The translations under genes and the position numbers were made by a program. Below are positions 27,346-34,383 of a DNA stretch of 34,383 nt, piece after piece. Under the pieces are notes generated by a model. That model was given only the letters and a program-made list of their open reading frames with translations, ran no database searches and was not told the DNA's origin. Positions within the stretch are counted from its first letter, which is position 1, and each line of letters begins with the position of its first letter. The DNA lies in NCBI GenBank assembly GCA_903970395.1, contig CAJCIM010000082.1, positions 1 through 34,383 on the forward strand, in the 5' to 3' direction. The stretch comes from Acidobacteriaceae bacterium. GTDB lineage: Bacteria > Acidobacteriota > Terriglobia > Terriglobales > Acidobacteriaceae.

Positions 27346-30300
27346 CTAGAACGTTGTGCTCACCGTCAGCCGGAACGTCTTACGCGGTTCGCGCAGGATG
27401 TAGTCCGCTCCGTAGAACTGCACCGCCTGCTGGAAGCTGAAGAGGCCAGCCTCGCTGCTCGGGAACAGGTTGCGGAAGCAGGCCGTCGTGCCCGGCGCGC
27501 AGTTGAGCGGCAGTGCCAGCTGCTGCGGCAGGTCCTTGTAGAGTCGCAGCGGGTTGTAGGCGTAGTAGACCCGCAGTGGCGCGTTGACGATCGGCAGAAT
27601 CACCTGCAGTTCGCCACCGTTGGACATCCGCGGCACCAGGTTCGAGCCCGGCACCGTCTTCAGGAACAGAGGGAAGTTGACCGTCTGTCCGCCGAAGCAG
27701 GAGCCGTTGATGATCGTCGGGCAGCCATACAGCGGGCTGTTCAGCGTCGACAGGCCCTGCACGCTCTGCCGCAGCTGCGAGCTCTCCGTATCGAAGTCCA
27801 TGCCGAAGTCCGTGAACAGCGCGAACGTGACCTGGTTGACGATCGGGATGCGGTACTCCAGGTTGGCGGTGAAGTTGGTATCGCCACCCACTGCGGCGAG
27901 CCGGTAGATCGGCAGTGGGATGGAGACGTTGCCCAGCGCCGGGTTGGTCGGGTCGCGCGGTACGGTCGAGCCGTCCGGGTTCGTCAGCTGGAAGTTCACC
28001 TTGGTCGGGATGAACGTGTACGGCGAACTCGAACGGATGTCGAAGCCGCGTACCTCGTTCTCGCCGCCGGAGTAGATACGTGCGAACGGCGGTGCGACTT
28101 GGCCGCCGTAGCCCGCGATGTTCGACAGCAGCAAGCGGTAGCCGAGCACATTGTGCCCTTCGCGGTTGATCTTGAGCCCCTTCATCGGGAAGTACTGACG
28201 GTAGCTGATCGTCGGCGCGTAGTACTTGGTGTTGCCGCCTACACCCGCCAGCTGGAAGGCCACGTTCAGGTCCTTGCCGTTGTGCGGGCCCACCGCTCGG
28301 TCCAGCGTGGAGAAGCTGAACGACGGCGTGATCATGCTGGTGACGATACCGTTCAGCTGGCTTGCACCCGCGATGCCGGAGCGGAACGCCAACGTCTGGA
28401 AGACGTTCAGCGTGTTCTGGTTGAACGTCGTGATGCCCGAACGCGACAGCGCGTACGAGACGCCCACGCGCGCCACGCCGGAGCGGCGGAACAGCTTCCG
28501 CAGCGCCGTGCTGGTGGAAACCGTAACGCCCTTGGTCGACTGGTTGTAGTTGTTCAGCAGCGAGCTCTGTGCATTGGTCAGGTTCGCGCTCTGTCCGTTC
28601 GCAATCGCGAAGCTCTTCGCCGGGTTGTAGTCGAACTTCGAGTCGGACACCTGGATACCCAGCGAGACCGGCTTGTTGCGCAGGTACGGCTCGGTAAAGC
28701 CCAGGCTCAGGTTGCGCGACAGGTCGCCGATGTTCGCGCTCACGCTCAGCGTCTCACCCAGGCCGAGGAAGTTGTTCGTCTCGTAGTTGGTGCCCAGGAA
28801 CGAGCCCGAAAGTCCGCTGATGCCGCCGTTCAGGCCGATCGAGTTCTTGCCCTTCTCATGCAGCTTCACCAGCAGATCGACCGTGTTGTTGTCCGCGTTC
28901 TGCCGCGTCTCCACGTCCGTCTCGCTCTTCAGCGTGTCGAAGTAGTTCAGCTGGTTCAGGCGCAGCAGCGACAGGTCCACCAGGCGGCTGTTGTACACCT
29001 GGCCCTCTTCCACCAGCATCTCGCGGCGGATCACCTTGTCGCGCGTGATGGTGTTGCCCGTGAACTCGATGCGCGAGATGTAGAACGGCTTGCCTTCGTC
29101 GATATCGACGTTCAGGTACACCAGCTTCTTGGCCTCGTCGACGCGCGGGGTCGGCGTGCCAACCATGTTGATGTAGCCGCCTTCGCCGTAGGCCTTGCGT
29201 AGCTGTTCCAGGCCCTTGCCGAAGAGCGTCGCGTTGAAGTACTCGCCGTCCTTCACTGCAAACTGGGCGCGTAGGGCTTTGCTGTTCGCATACGCCTTGT
29301 TGCCGGTGAACGTAATGCCGCCCAGCTTGTAGCGCTCACCCTCTTCCACCGGGATCAGGATATCTACGCGCTTGCCAGTCGAAGGATGCAGCGTGAACGG
29401 GTTGACGCCGCCTGCATTGCGCACGTTGGTCTGCGGCTCTCCGGTGATGGCCTTGAAGTAGCCCTTGTCGCGATACGCCTGGCGAACGCGCTCGGCGTCC
29501 TCGTCCAGCTTGCTGGCGTCGAACGTGCGCGGAAAGATGTCTTCGAGGATGATCGAGTGCGGAATGCCGATCGGCTTCAGGTTCTTCATCGCCGCAACCA
29601 GTTCGCGATGCTCCAGTGCCTTGTTGCCATCAAACGCGATCTTGCCCACCTTCACGGTCGGGCCTTCCTTCACGTTGAAGGTCAGCGCCACAGCCGCCGG
29701 CGGAATCGTCTTGATCTCGGTCTTGATGGTGGCGAACTGGTGTCCATGCTCGCCCAGCATCTCCTGCAAAACCACCTCGGCGCGCTTCACGCGGGTCGGG
29801 TCATACTGGCTTTCAACTGTCAGGCCGACCTTCTCCTTCTTGAAGCGGTCCAGTACGTCCGAAACCGAGATCGCGTTCAGGCCCTTGTAGTTGATCTCGC
29901 GGATCGTCGGCTTTTCGCGGACGTAGATCTCCAGCTGCACGCAGGCCGGGGTATCGACGCGCTCGATACGCAGCTCGTCGAAGTAGCCTGTGTTCCACAG
30001 CGAGTTGAAGTCACGCTCCACCACCGCCGGGTCGTACGGGTCGCCGGGGCGCGAGAACAGCCGCGCCAGGATCGACTCCTTAGGAATGCGACGGTTCGCG
30101 ATCACCTGCGGCGCGCACAGCGGCTTCGGCGCCTGGTCGGCGGAAAACCGTGGCTGGGCTTGGATCTGCGCGTCCGCGCTTGCTGAAAATGTCGGGACGG
30201 CCGTAAAGAACAGAGCCGCGCCTAAAGCCGCGCCGCGCAGTTCCAGGCGACCCAGTCCCCGGCGCGGCTGGCCGGTGTGGCTGGAGCGCGCTGGCACAGA

Positions 30301-30354
30301 CTGTGTCCTGCAGGGCTGAATCTTGCTATTCAAAGAGCTCGCGCTCACTCGCAT
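27346..30354 (-). CDS. bamA: Outer-membrane assembly factor BamA
   Basis: A BamA/Omp85 protein of about 1002 residues, which folds and inserts beta-barrel proteins into the outer membrane. A signal-like segment lies at about 40-62. Several POTRA domains follow over about 82-500, with typical phrases such as VREKPTIREINYKGLNAIS, KVGKIAFDGNKAL, YKLGGITFTGNKAY and ISRIEFTGNTITRD. The 16-stranded barrel region has the signature VRGF (768-771) in strand/loop 6 and ends VSTTF. The frame is open upstream to 31026, overlapping the exosortase gene. The ATG at 30354 is the most upstream start outside that gene, though its ribosome binding site is weak. It is longer than E. coli BamA, mainly in barrel loops and the N-terminus. 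Confidence 0.93.
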   Translation of the reverse strand: MRVSASSLNSKIQPCRTQSVPARSSHTGQPRRGLGRLELRGAALGAALFFTAVPTFSASADAQIQAQPRFSADQAPKPLCAPQVIANRRIPKESILARLFSRPGDPYDPAVVERDFNSLWNTGYFDELRIERVDTPACVQLEIYVREKPTIREINYKGLNAISVSDVLDRFKKEKVGLTVESQYDPTRVKRAEVVLQEMLGEHGHQFATIKTEIKTIPPAAVALTFNVKEGPTVKVGKIAFDGNKALEHRELVAAMKNLKPIGIPHSIILEDIFPRTFDASKLDEDAERVRQAYRDKGYFKAITGEPQTNVRNAGGVNPFTLHPSTGKRVDILIPVEEGERYKLGGITFTGNKAYANSKALRAQFAVKDGEYFNATLFGKGLEQLRKAYGEGGYINMVGTPTPRVDEAKKLVYLNVDIDEGKPFYISRIEFTGNTITRDKVIRREMLVEEGQVYNSRLVDLSLLRLNQLNYFDTLKSETDVETRQNADNNTVDLLVKLHEKGKNSIGLNGGISGLSGSFLGTNYETNNFLGLGETLSVSANIGDLSRNLSLGFTEPYLRNKPVSLGIQVSDSKFDYNPAKSFAIANGQSANLTNAQSSLLNNYNQSTKGVTVSTSTALRKLFRRSGVARVGVSYALSRSGITTFNQNTLNVFQTLAFRSGIAGASQLNGIVTSMITPSFSFSTLDRAVGPHNGKDLNVAFQLAGVGGNTKYYAPTISYRQYFPMKGLKINREGHNVLGYRLLLSNIAGYGGQVAPPFARIYSGGENEVRGFDIRSSSPYTFIPTKVNFQLTNPDGSTVPRDPTNPALGNVSIPLPIYRLAAVGGDTNFTANLEYRIPIVNQVTFALFTDFGMDFDTESSQLRQSVQGLSTLNSPLYGCPTIINGSCFGGQTVNFPLFLKTVPGSNLVPRMSNGGELQVILPIVNAPLRVYYAYNPLRLYKDLPQQLALPLNCAPGTTACFRNLFPSSEAGLFSFQQAVQFYGADYILREPRKTFRLTVSTTF

Positions 30355-30644
30355 TCCGGAAAAGATAACCACACCCTCACTGCTCTTTGATTCTGTTGAA
30401 ACTCGTGCCCTGCGTTCGACGAAGGGAGAGTCTTGATTATAGGCGACCGGCTGCACCCAGAGCGACTTCGGGAACCCGTTCGGGGCGGTTTCTGCTCCGC
30501 TGGCCCCTGTGCCGTTTCTGTCTGGCGCTTCAAACCTCTCGTCCTGGCCAAAGAGCAAGCCGCAGCCGTGCCGTAAAACGACAGCATGGCCACAGAGAAT
30601 CCCTCTTGCGATCTCCATGGCCTTCAAAAAAACTCGTTGGCCGT
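30355..30644. other. Intergenic region between the exosortase gene and bamA
   Basis: About 290 bases on the minus-strand path from exosortase to bamA. No gene is supported; the open bamA frame passes through it without recognisable protein features. A promoter for bamA would be expected here, but I see no convincing hexamer pair. A T-run on the minus strand at about 30627-30633 follows the exosortase stop, without a clean stem. Confidence 0.5.
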
Positions 30645-32393
30645 TTAACGTTGGCTGTAGGGCTTGGTGAGCGACACCAGGTCGATTTTGCTCAGGAAGC
30701 TGGTCAGGGCTCCGGCCATCTGCGCCTCGGCCTGTGCCGTCGGGGCCAGCACATCCGGCGAATCTACACTCAGCAACACAGGAACTGGGCGCATCGTGTC
30801 CGGCGCCAGGGGCAACTCCCGGTGCGGGCGCGCGTAGATCAGCGTCACATGCTGCCCGGTCTCGGAGTACTGCCGGCAAGCCCCGCCGTCGCACACCGTC
30901 GAAGCCTCCAGCCGCTGTCGAATCCCGTTGTTGTACATCGCCGCCGTCAGCTCCAGCCCCCCACCCAGCGAAGCCGCCTCGATCTGCCCATGCCACGTCG
31001 GGTCTTCGCCACGTGAGATGTGGCATATCTCCGCGTCATGAATCCCCATCCGCGGCGAGATGCCAAGGTTCACATGCAGCACGCCGTTGCCCGTTGTTGC
31101 AGGCCCTGCATATTCGCCCCAGGTATAGACCACGATTCCATCCAGCAGCGTATCGTTCCAGGTTCGCACTAGCCTGTACTCGCCAATCTGGGCGGGCAGC
31201 GGGGGGATCGTCTGCGCCGCTCGCTCCTCGGCCAGCTTCATCCGGTGCTGGTGCAGTACCTCCAGCCCAAAGATCCCAGACAGCGCCAGTACGGCTGCCA
31301 CCTTCCACAGCAGCGGTCCCGCCGGAGCCGTCGTCACCGGTTCGGCTACCGGCAGCGGAGCGCGCCGCAGCGTGTTCGCCAGGGTAAAGAAGATCGCCAG
31401 AGCGCACACAAACAGGCACCCGCCAATCACATAGTCCGCGTTCCGCGCCTGGTCCTGCAGCCAGGGGTAGGGCAGCGAGATCTTGTAGTAGATCACCAGC
31501 AGGCACAGCCGCAGAAAGTTGAACAGGTATCCCAGCAGCACCGCGCCCGCCACCACCGCGGCGTACACCTGCCAGCGGAACCGGTATAGATACCCCACCA
31601 CCACCGCCGCCATGCCCAGCGTAATCGCGCCGCGAATCCCATTGCACCCCGGCGCGATAAACATTCCATACTCGGGGGTAAACATTAGGCGCAGCCTGTC
31701 GGCGGTCAGTTGCTGCCCCAACGCATGGGCAAAGGCCCGCGCAATGTGCGCCGAAGCGTGCTGCAGCGGCAGGTCCACCCGCCGGCTGAACGTCTGCGGC
31801 ACCGGGATCACAGCCCACATGAACAGCACAGGGAACCATGCCGCGCGCAGCAGCCTTTGCCCCCCAAACAGCGCCACTAGCCCCAGCGCATACAGTACTG
31901 AAATCAGCGGCAGCGGCGGCAGTTGCAGCAGCCAGTCCTTGTTCACCGTTACGATCAGCAGCGTCTGGTAGCGAATAAACATCAGCACCGCTGTCCCGGC
32001 CAGCACTGCAAAACCCCACCATTTACCCTCGGCCACCCAGCCGATGCTGCGCCACGCGCGCAGGATCAGCAGATAGCTCACCAGCGGCACCACCAGTCCC
32101 ATCGACTTCAGGTCATCGCTAAGCCATATTCCCCACAGCGCCTGCGCCCCATCCCATACCGTCAGCACTCCGGCCACCGCGCACACGGTAGCCAGCACCG
32201 CCACGACCGTCGGCGGCAGGTTCTTCGAAGCTAACTTGTGGAGTGTTTGCCGTATGCCCGAACCTCCGGAGTGCGGAAGCCCGGTGCTACTGGCGGGATG
32301 AGGTGCGGGATTGGTTGCTAGGCTGGACACGCGTTGCAGGCACCCTCCTGGAACGACCGGCCAAATATTGGAACCGCCCGGTTTAAGCATCAT
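30645..32393 (-). CDS. Exosortase fused to an EpsI domain (exosortase J type)
   Basis: A 582-residue polytopic membrane protein. The N-terminal part (about 60-345) is an exosortase transpeptidase with eight or so membrane segments. It has the catalytic cysteine in APGCNGIRG (Cys250) and the conserved arginine in FNFLRL (Arg295). At the third site, usually His, the sequence reads ARNADYVIGG. The C-terminal part (about 385-545) is an EpsI/DUF3485 domain with HDAEICH (His452, Cys457). From memory, this fused acidobacterial form is called exosortase J. Exosortases cut and transfer proteins bearing PEP-CTERM-like tails, and a matching tail is encoded just upstream (32691-32500). The start could be ATG 32393 or GTG 32330; the GTG has AGGAGG 13 bases upstream. 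Confidence 0.88.
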   Translation of the reverse strand: MMLKPGGSNIWPVVPGGCLQRVSSLATNPAPHPASSTGLPHSGGSGIRQTLHKLASKNLPPTVVAVLATVCAVAGVLTVWDGAQALWGIWLSDDLKSMGLVVPLVSYLLILRAWRSIGWVAEGKWWGFAVLAGTAVLMFIRYQTLLIVTVNKDWLLQLPPLPLISVLYALGLVALFGGQRLLRAAWFPVLFMWAVIPVPQTFSRRVDLPLQHASAHIARAFAHALGQQLTADRLRLMFTPEYGMFIAPGCNGIRGAITLGMAAVVVGYLYRFRWQVYAAVVAGAVLLGYLFNFLRLCLLVIYYKISLPYPWLQDQARNADYVIGGCLFVCALAIFFTLANTLRRAPLPVAEPVTTAPAGPLLWKVAAVLALSGIFGLEVLHQHRMKLAEERAAQTIPPLPAQIGEYRLVRTWNDTLLDGIVVYTWGEYAGPATTGNGVLHVNLGISPRMGIHDAEICHISRGEDPTWHGQIEAASLGGGLELTAAMYNNGIRQRLEASTVCDGGACRQYSETGQHVTLIYARPHRELPLAPDTMRPVPVLLSVDSPDVLAPTAQAEAQMAGALTSFLSKIDLVSLTKPYSQR

Positions 32394-32499
32394 CTATCTG
32401 CCACAGGTTCTGACCTGTAGCCCAAGCCTGCCCAGCCGTATTGCTCGCAGTGGCATGCACCGCTGTAAAAATCATTGCGATTGCGAACGCTTTGTGCAA

Positions 32500-32691
32500 T
32501 CAGCGATCGCGTTTGCCGCGCCGGGCCCGCATACGCGTACGAGCGGCCGAAACCGCGTACGCTCCCCCCGCAAGCCCTGCGAGAACCACTGTAGGGTTCT
32601 CAGGCGAATCAAAGCATCCACCCTGGGCGTGAGCAGGGATCGTCACAAATACAACAAGAGCGAAGGCCATCAATAAAAGGTGCTTCTTCAT
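32500..32691 (-). CDS. Very small PExPT-CTERM-like sorting-signal protein
   Basis: A 63-residue predicted exosortase substrate. It has a signal peptide (1-22, MKKHLLLMAFALVVFVTIPAHA), only about seven further residues including Cys26, the motif PENPT (30-34), a hydrophobic stretch (35-50) and an Arg-rich tail (51-63). That order of motif, membrane helix and basic tail is the hallmark of PEP-CTERM-class sorting signals. PENPT fits the variant annotated as PExPT-CTERM in Acidobacteria. It lies directly upstream of the exosortase-EpsI gene on the same strand, about 107 bases away, so it is likely that enzyme's dedicated substrate. A GGGA about seven bases before the ATG is a weak ribosome binding site. 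Almost nothing is left as an extracellular domain, which is odd. Confidence 0.8.
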   Translation of the reverse strand: MKKHLLLMAFALVVFVTIPAHAQGGCFDSPENPTVVLAGLAGGAYAVSAARTRMRARRGKRDR

Positions 32692-33063
32692 GTGAAATCC
32701 CGTTTCCGCTGCGGGCCGGAAACCCGTCGCTGGAGGAGGTCAAGTATCTAGAGCAGCCTGCCTGAATATCTACGTTCCTATCTGTGATTTCAGATCGTAC
32801 AGAGCTTCTCCTAGTCGAATATACCAAGGATAGGGGCACATTTCGCAGAAAGTCAACGCGATACTTGGTGTCATTCTGGGACATGACCATGCCCTTCGTA
32901 ACGTATGCAACGAGCGCCTGCGTATGCGTTGTTGGATGCGTCGTATCGCTCTATGGCCCCCCGCTCTGCCCGTAACCGCCAGCCCGCGCTGTAAAATCTC
33001 TCAGGGAAAGCTATCGGCTACTTTTGGCCGTTATGCGAGTCTTTACGAGTGAAAGGAATCACA
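32692..33063. other. Divergent intergenic region between the PExPT-CTERM-like gene and frr
   Basis: About 370 bases, AT-richer than its flanks. Two short open frames (32784-32975 plus, 32609-32890 minus) have no start signals or recognisable protein features and are not called. Promoters for both flanking genes are expected. I could not find a convincing -35/-10 pair; a TGTAAAAT near 32990-32997 is the best -10-like string before frr. Confidence 0.5.
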
Positions 33064-33648
33064 ATGGCATCGGCGATGGCAACAATGGAGGGTCTCACAG
33101 GCGTCTATGACGCTCTCAAGACGCGTATGAACAACACCGTGGATGGCTTCCGCGCCAGCCTGGTCAGCGTCCGCACCGGTCGCGCCTCCGTCCACATGCT
33201 CGACGGCATCAGGGTTGACTACTACGGTACCGAAACCCCACTGAATGAACTCGCCCAGCTTAAAACCCCTGAGGCCAACCTCATCGTGGTCGAGCCCTTC
33301 GACCCCAGCGCGGTCACGGCCATCGAAAAGGCCATCCGCACCAGCCCCCACGGCTTCAACCCCATGCACGATGGCAAGATCATCCGCATCCCCATCCCGC
33401 CCATGACGGAAGACCGCCGCAAGGAGGCCGTGAAGCAGCTGGCCGGCACCGTCGAAGACCACAAGACCTCCATCCGCAACATCCGTCGCGACGGCAACGA
33501 GCAGGTCAAGAAGGCCGCCAAGGACAAACTCATCTCGGCCGACGACGAAAAGCGCGCCAACGAAGAGATCCAGCAGCTCACCGACTCCGAGATCAAACGC
33601 ATCGAGGAGCTCTTCAAGGCCAAGGAGAAGGAAGTCCTCACCCTCTGA
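33064..33648 (+). CDS. frr: Ribosome recycling factor
   Basis: A 194-residue ribosome recycling factor, which with EF-G splits post-termination ribosomes. The helical domain I and small beta domain II show the family sequence LVSVRTGRASVHMLDGIRVDYYG, TPLNELAQL, NLIVVEPFDPS, IRIPIPPMTEDRRKE and IRNIRRDGNEQVKK. The ATG at 33064 is preferred over an in-frame GTG at 33049 because AAAGGA lies six bases before it. The length fits the family, perhaps with a few extra N-terminal residues. A GAGTA-type repeat starts right after the stop. The commonly adjacent pyrH is not seen next to it. Confidence 0.96.
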   Translation: MASAMATMEGLTGVYDALKTRMNNTVDGFRASLVSVRTGRASVHMLDGIRVDYYGTETPLNELAQLKTPEANLIVVEPFDPSAVTAIEKAIRTSPHGFNPMHDGKIIRIPIPPMTEDRRKEAVKQLAGTVEDHKTSIRNIRRDGNEQVKKAAKDKLISADDEKRANEEIQQLTDSEIKRIEELFKAKEKEVLTL

Positions 33649-33650
33649 TT

Positions 33651-33667
33651 TAGTGAGTAGTGAGTAA
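33651..33667 (+). repeat. GAGTA-type half element after frr
   Basis: TAGTGAGTAGTGAGTAA follows the frr stop codon by two bases and matches the arms of the 27246-27330 element in sense orientation. No complementary right arm is present before folP, so this is a solitary arm. Confidence 0.65.
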
Positions 33668-33717
33668 AGCGCAGAGGAGTGGCCGAACGGCTATTCGACC
33701 GGAGCGTACACTGGGTG

Positions 33718-33758
33718 CCCCATTCATGACGACAGCATCATCGTCGGCATGAGTGGGG
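33718..33758. repeat. Long imperfect palindrome, possible dispersed intergenic repeat
   Basis: CCCCATTCATGACGAC (33718-33733) pairs with GTCGGCATGAGTGGGG (33743-33758) over 16 positions with one mismatch and one G-U-type pair, around a 9-base loop. There is no T tract, so it is not a standard terminator. It resembles a mobile palindromic intergenic unit, but no second copy is in the window. Confidence 0.6.
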
Positions 33759-33944
33759 TGACGCTGCCTGCGGCAAACTATCTTTCGCGAATTCCCCGCC
33801 AAACTCGCAATGTCAACCCCTCAACCAACCAGCAAAACACCTAACCCAAACAAACCAATCCACTTCCACCCTCAAAAACATCTACACGTTCCCCCCATCC
33901 AACCCAATAAACTAGAGATAGCCCCAACTCCCGTGGCGAAACTT

Positions 33945-33978
33945 GGCGTCTCCCTTCGCGCCCTTCGCGGGAAACGCC
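33945..33978. repeat. Palindrome enclosing a tandem CCCTTCGCG repeat
   Basis: GGCGTCTCCC (33945-33954) and GGGAAACGCC (33969-33978) are complementary except for one position. CCCTTCGCG occurs twice in tandem at 33952-33969, across the 14-base loop and both inner stem ends. TTTTGCC follows the right arm, so it might also end frr transcripts. Confidence 0.5.
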
Positions 33979-34115
33979 TTTTGCCAGCCCTAATCCGTTT
34001 ATTTCCAATATCATACCCGCAACCCAAGCAGAATCATCACTTACCCCCGGGATACCCCGCTAAGTGACTGATTCTTCGTAGCACACCCAAAAAACAGGGA
34101 GGGGGGAGGGTGCAG

Positions 34116-34383
34116 CTACCTCTCGGTCTCCAACAACAGGTCAGTGATCGCAGCAGCCTCACGAGCAGCCTGCACATCGTGCACGCGCAGCACATGCGCA
34201 CCAGCCAGAATCGCCGCAGTATGCGCCGCGATCGTTGCCGTAAACCGCGCATCGGCCGTGCTCAGCCTCTCAGGCTGCACCGCCCGCACAGCCTCGCCGA
34301 GGAAGCTCTTCCGCGACAGACCGATCAACAGCGGTCTGCCCAGCTGCTTCAGCCGTCCAAGCTGAGCCAGCAGTGTGAAGTTC
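34116..34383 (-). CDS. folP: Dihydropteroate synthase, C-terminal fragment
   Basis: The last 88 or so codons of dihydropteroate synthase, the folate-pathway enzyme that joins p-aminobenzoate to the pterin. The visible part contains LGRPLLIGLSRKSFLGE (the pterin/pyrophosphate-contact SRKSF motif) and the final strand LRVHDVQAAREAAAITD. Both are diagnostic for the C-terminal end of the TIM barrel. The gene enters from the right edge on the minus strand, and its start is outside the window. It converges on frr across a repeat-rich gap. Identification is firm. Confidence 0.93.
   Translation of the reverse strand, partial: NFTLLAQLGRLKQLGRPLLIGLSRKSFLGEAVRAVQPERLSTADARFTATIAAHTAAILAGAHVLRVHDVQAAREAAAITDLLLETER

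Larger units (their letters stand above)
33649..34115. other. Repeat-rich intergenic region between convergent frr and folP
   Basis: About 467 bases without a supported gene. It contains the GAGTA half element, a 16-bp-stem palindrome (33718-33758), an AT- and C/A-rich stretch (about 33805-33930) and a second palindrome with a tandem CCCTTCGCG repeat (33945-33978). The 85-codon open frame at 33810-34067 runs through this repeat DNA and is rejected. A C/G-run stretch (34098-34110) precedes the folP stop. Confidence 0.6.

Noticed and set aside
27310-29202. Long plus-strand open frame (630 codons) opposite bamA
   Set aside because: It is antisense to a certain BamA coding region, is Arg/Val/Gln-rich as expected of a GC-rich shadow frame, and shows no domain.
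30355-31026. Upstream extension of the bamA frame
   Set aside because: It overlaps the exosortase-EpsI gene in another frame and precedes the predicted export signal; no BamA has such an extension to my knowledge.
32784-32975. Plus-strand open frame of 63 codons upstream of frr
   Set aside because: There is no start signal or recognisable feature, and it lies where promoters are expected.
33672-33700. String resembling the 5' part of a class II tRNA (GGAGTGGCCGAACGGC)
   Set aside because: No anticodon arm, T arm or matching acceptor 3' strand follows; the next bases form an unrelated palindrome.
33810-34067. Plus-strand open frame of 85 codons between frr and folP
   Set aside because: It is Pro/Asn/His-rich, lacks a ribosome binding site, and runs through palindromic repeat DNA.

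Overview
This 34.4 kb, GC-rich window looks like chromosomal DNA of an acidobacterium, probably of the Terriglobia (Acidobacteriaceae such as Terriglobus, Granulicella or Edaphobacter). The evidence is two giant Oar-like outer-membrane receptors, a fused exosortase/EpsI protein next to a tiny PExPT-CTERM-like protein, secreted TldD/TldE-like proteins, and conserved housekeeping genes (obg, frr, folP, bamA). The taxonomic call is inferred from gene content only. No insertion sequence, phage gene, CRISPR array, rRNA or complete tRNA was recognised.

Layout. The left edge holds the 5' end of obg (minus strand). It faces two tandem Oar-like receptor genes (437-3784 and about 3981-7214) separated by a strong UUCG-loop terminator. 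A DedA-rhodanese fusion follows (7337-8329). It converges on a minus-strand run of a luciferase-like monooxygenase, a geranylgeranyl-reductase-type flavoprotein and a DUF418 membrane protein (12192-8335). The plus strand then carries a secreted protein with a heptapeptide repeat, an orphan OppD-type ATPase, a metallophosphoesterase with an almost leaderless promoter, and a cupin (12311-15402). The minus strand resumes with a patatin fused to an outer-membrane barrel, msrA, a HIT protein and an M48 protease (15415-20661). A divergent promoter region with an inverted repeat separates the protease from two coupled, secreted TldD/TldE-like genes (about 20839-24362). These converge on an RlpA-like gene, which is divergent from two tandem paralogous secreted proteins of unknown function (25454-27235). 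Those converge on a minus-strand block made of a 63-residue exosortase substrate, an exosortase-EpsI fusion and bamA (32691-27346). The right end has frr (plus) converging on the 3' end of folP (minus), with repeat-rich DNA between them.

Theme. Much of the window serves the cell envelope: outer-membrane assembly (BamA), large receptors, a barrel-fused patatin, a peptidoglycan-acting RlpA, secreted or membrane proteases, and an exosortase with its apparent substrate. Several intergenic gaps carry a family of GAGTA/TACTC repeats that sit directly after stop codons and often form inverted repeats. The items most worth a second look are the exosortase/micro-substrate pair, the heptapeptide-repeat protein and the repeat family.
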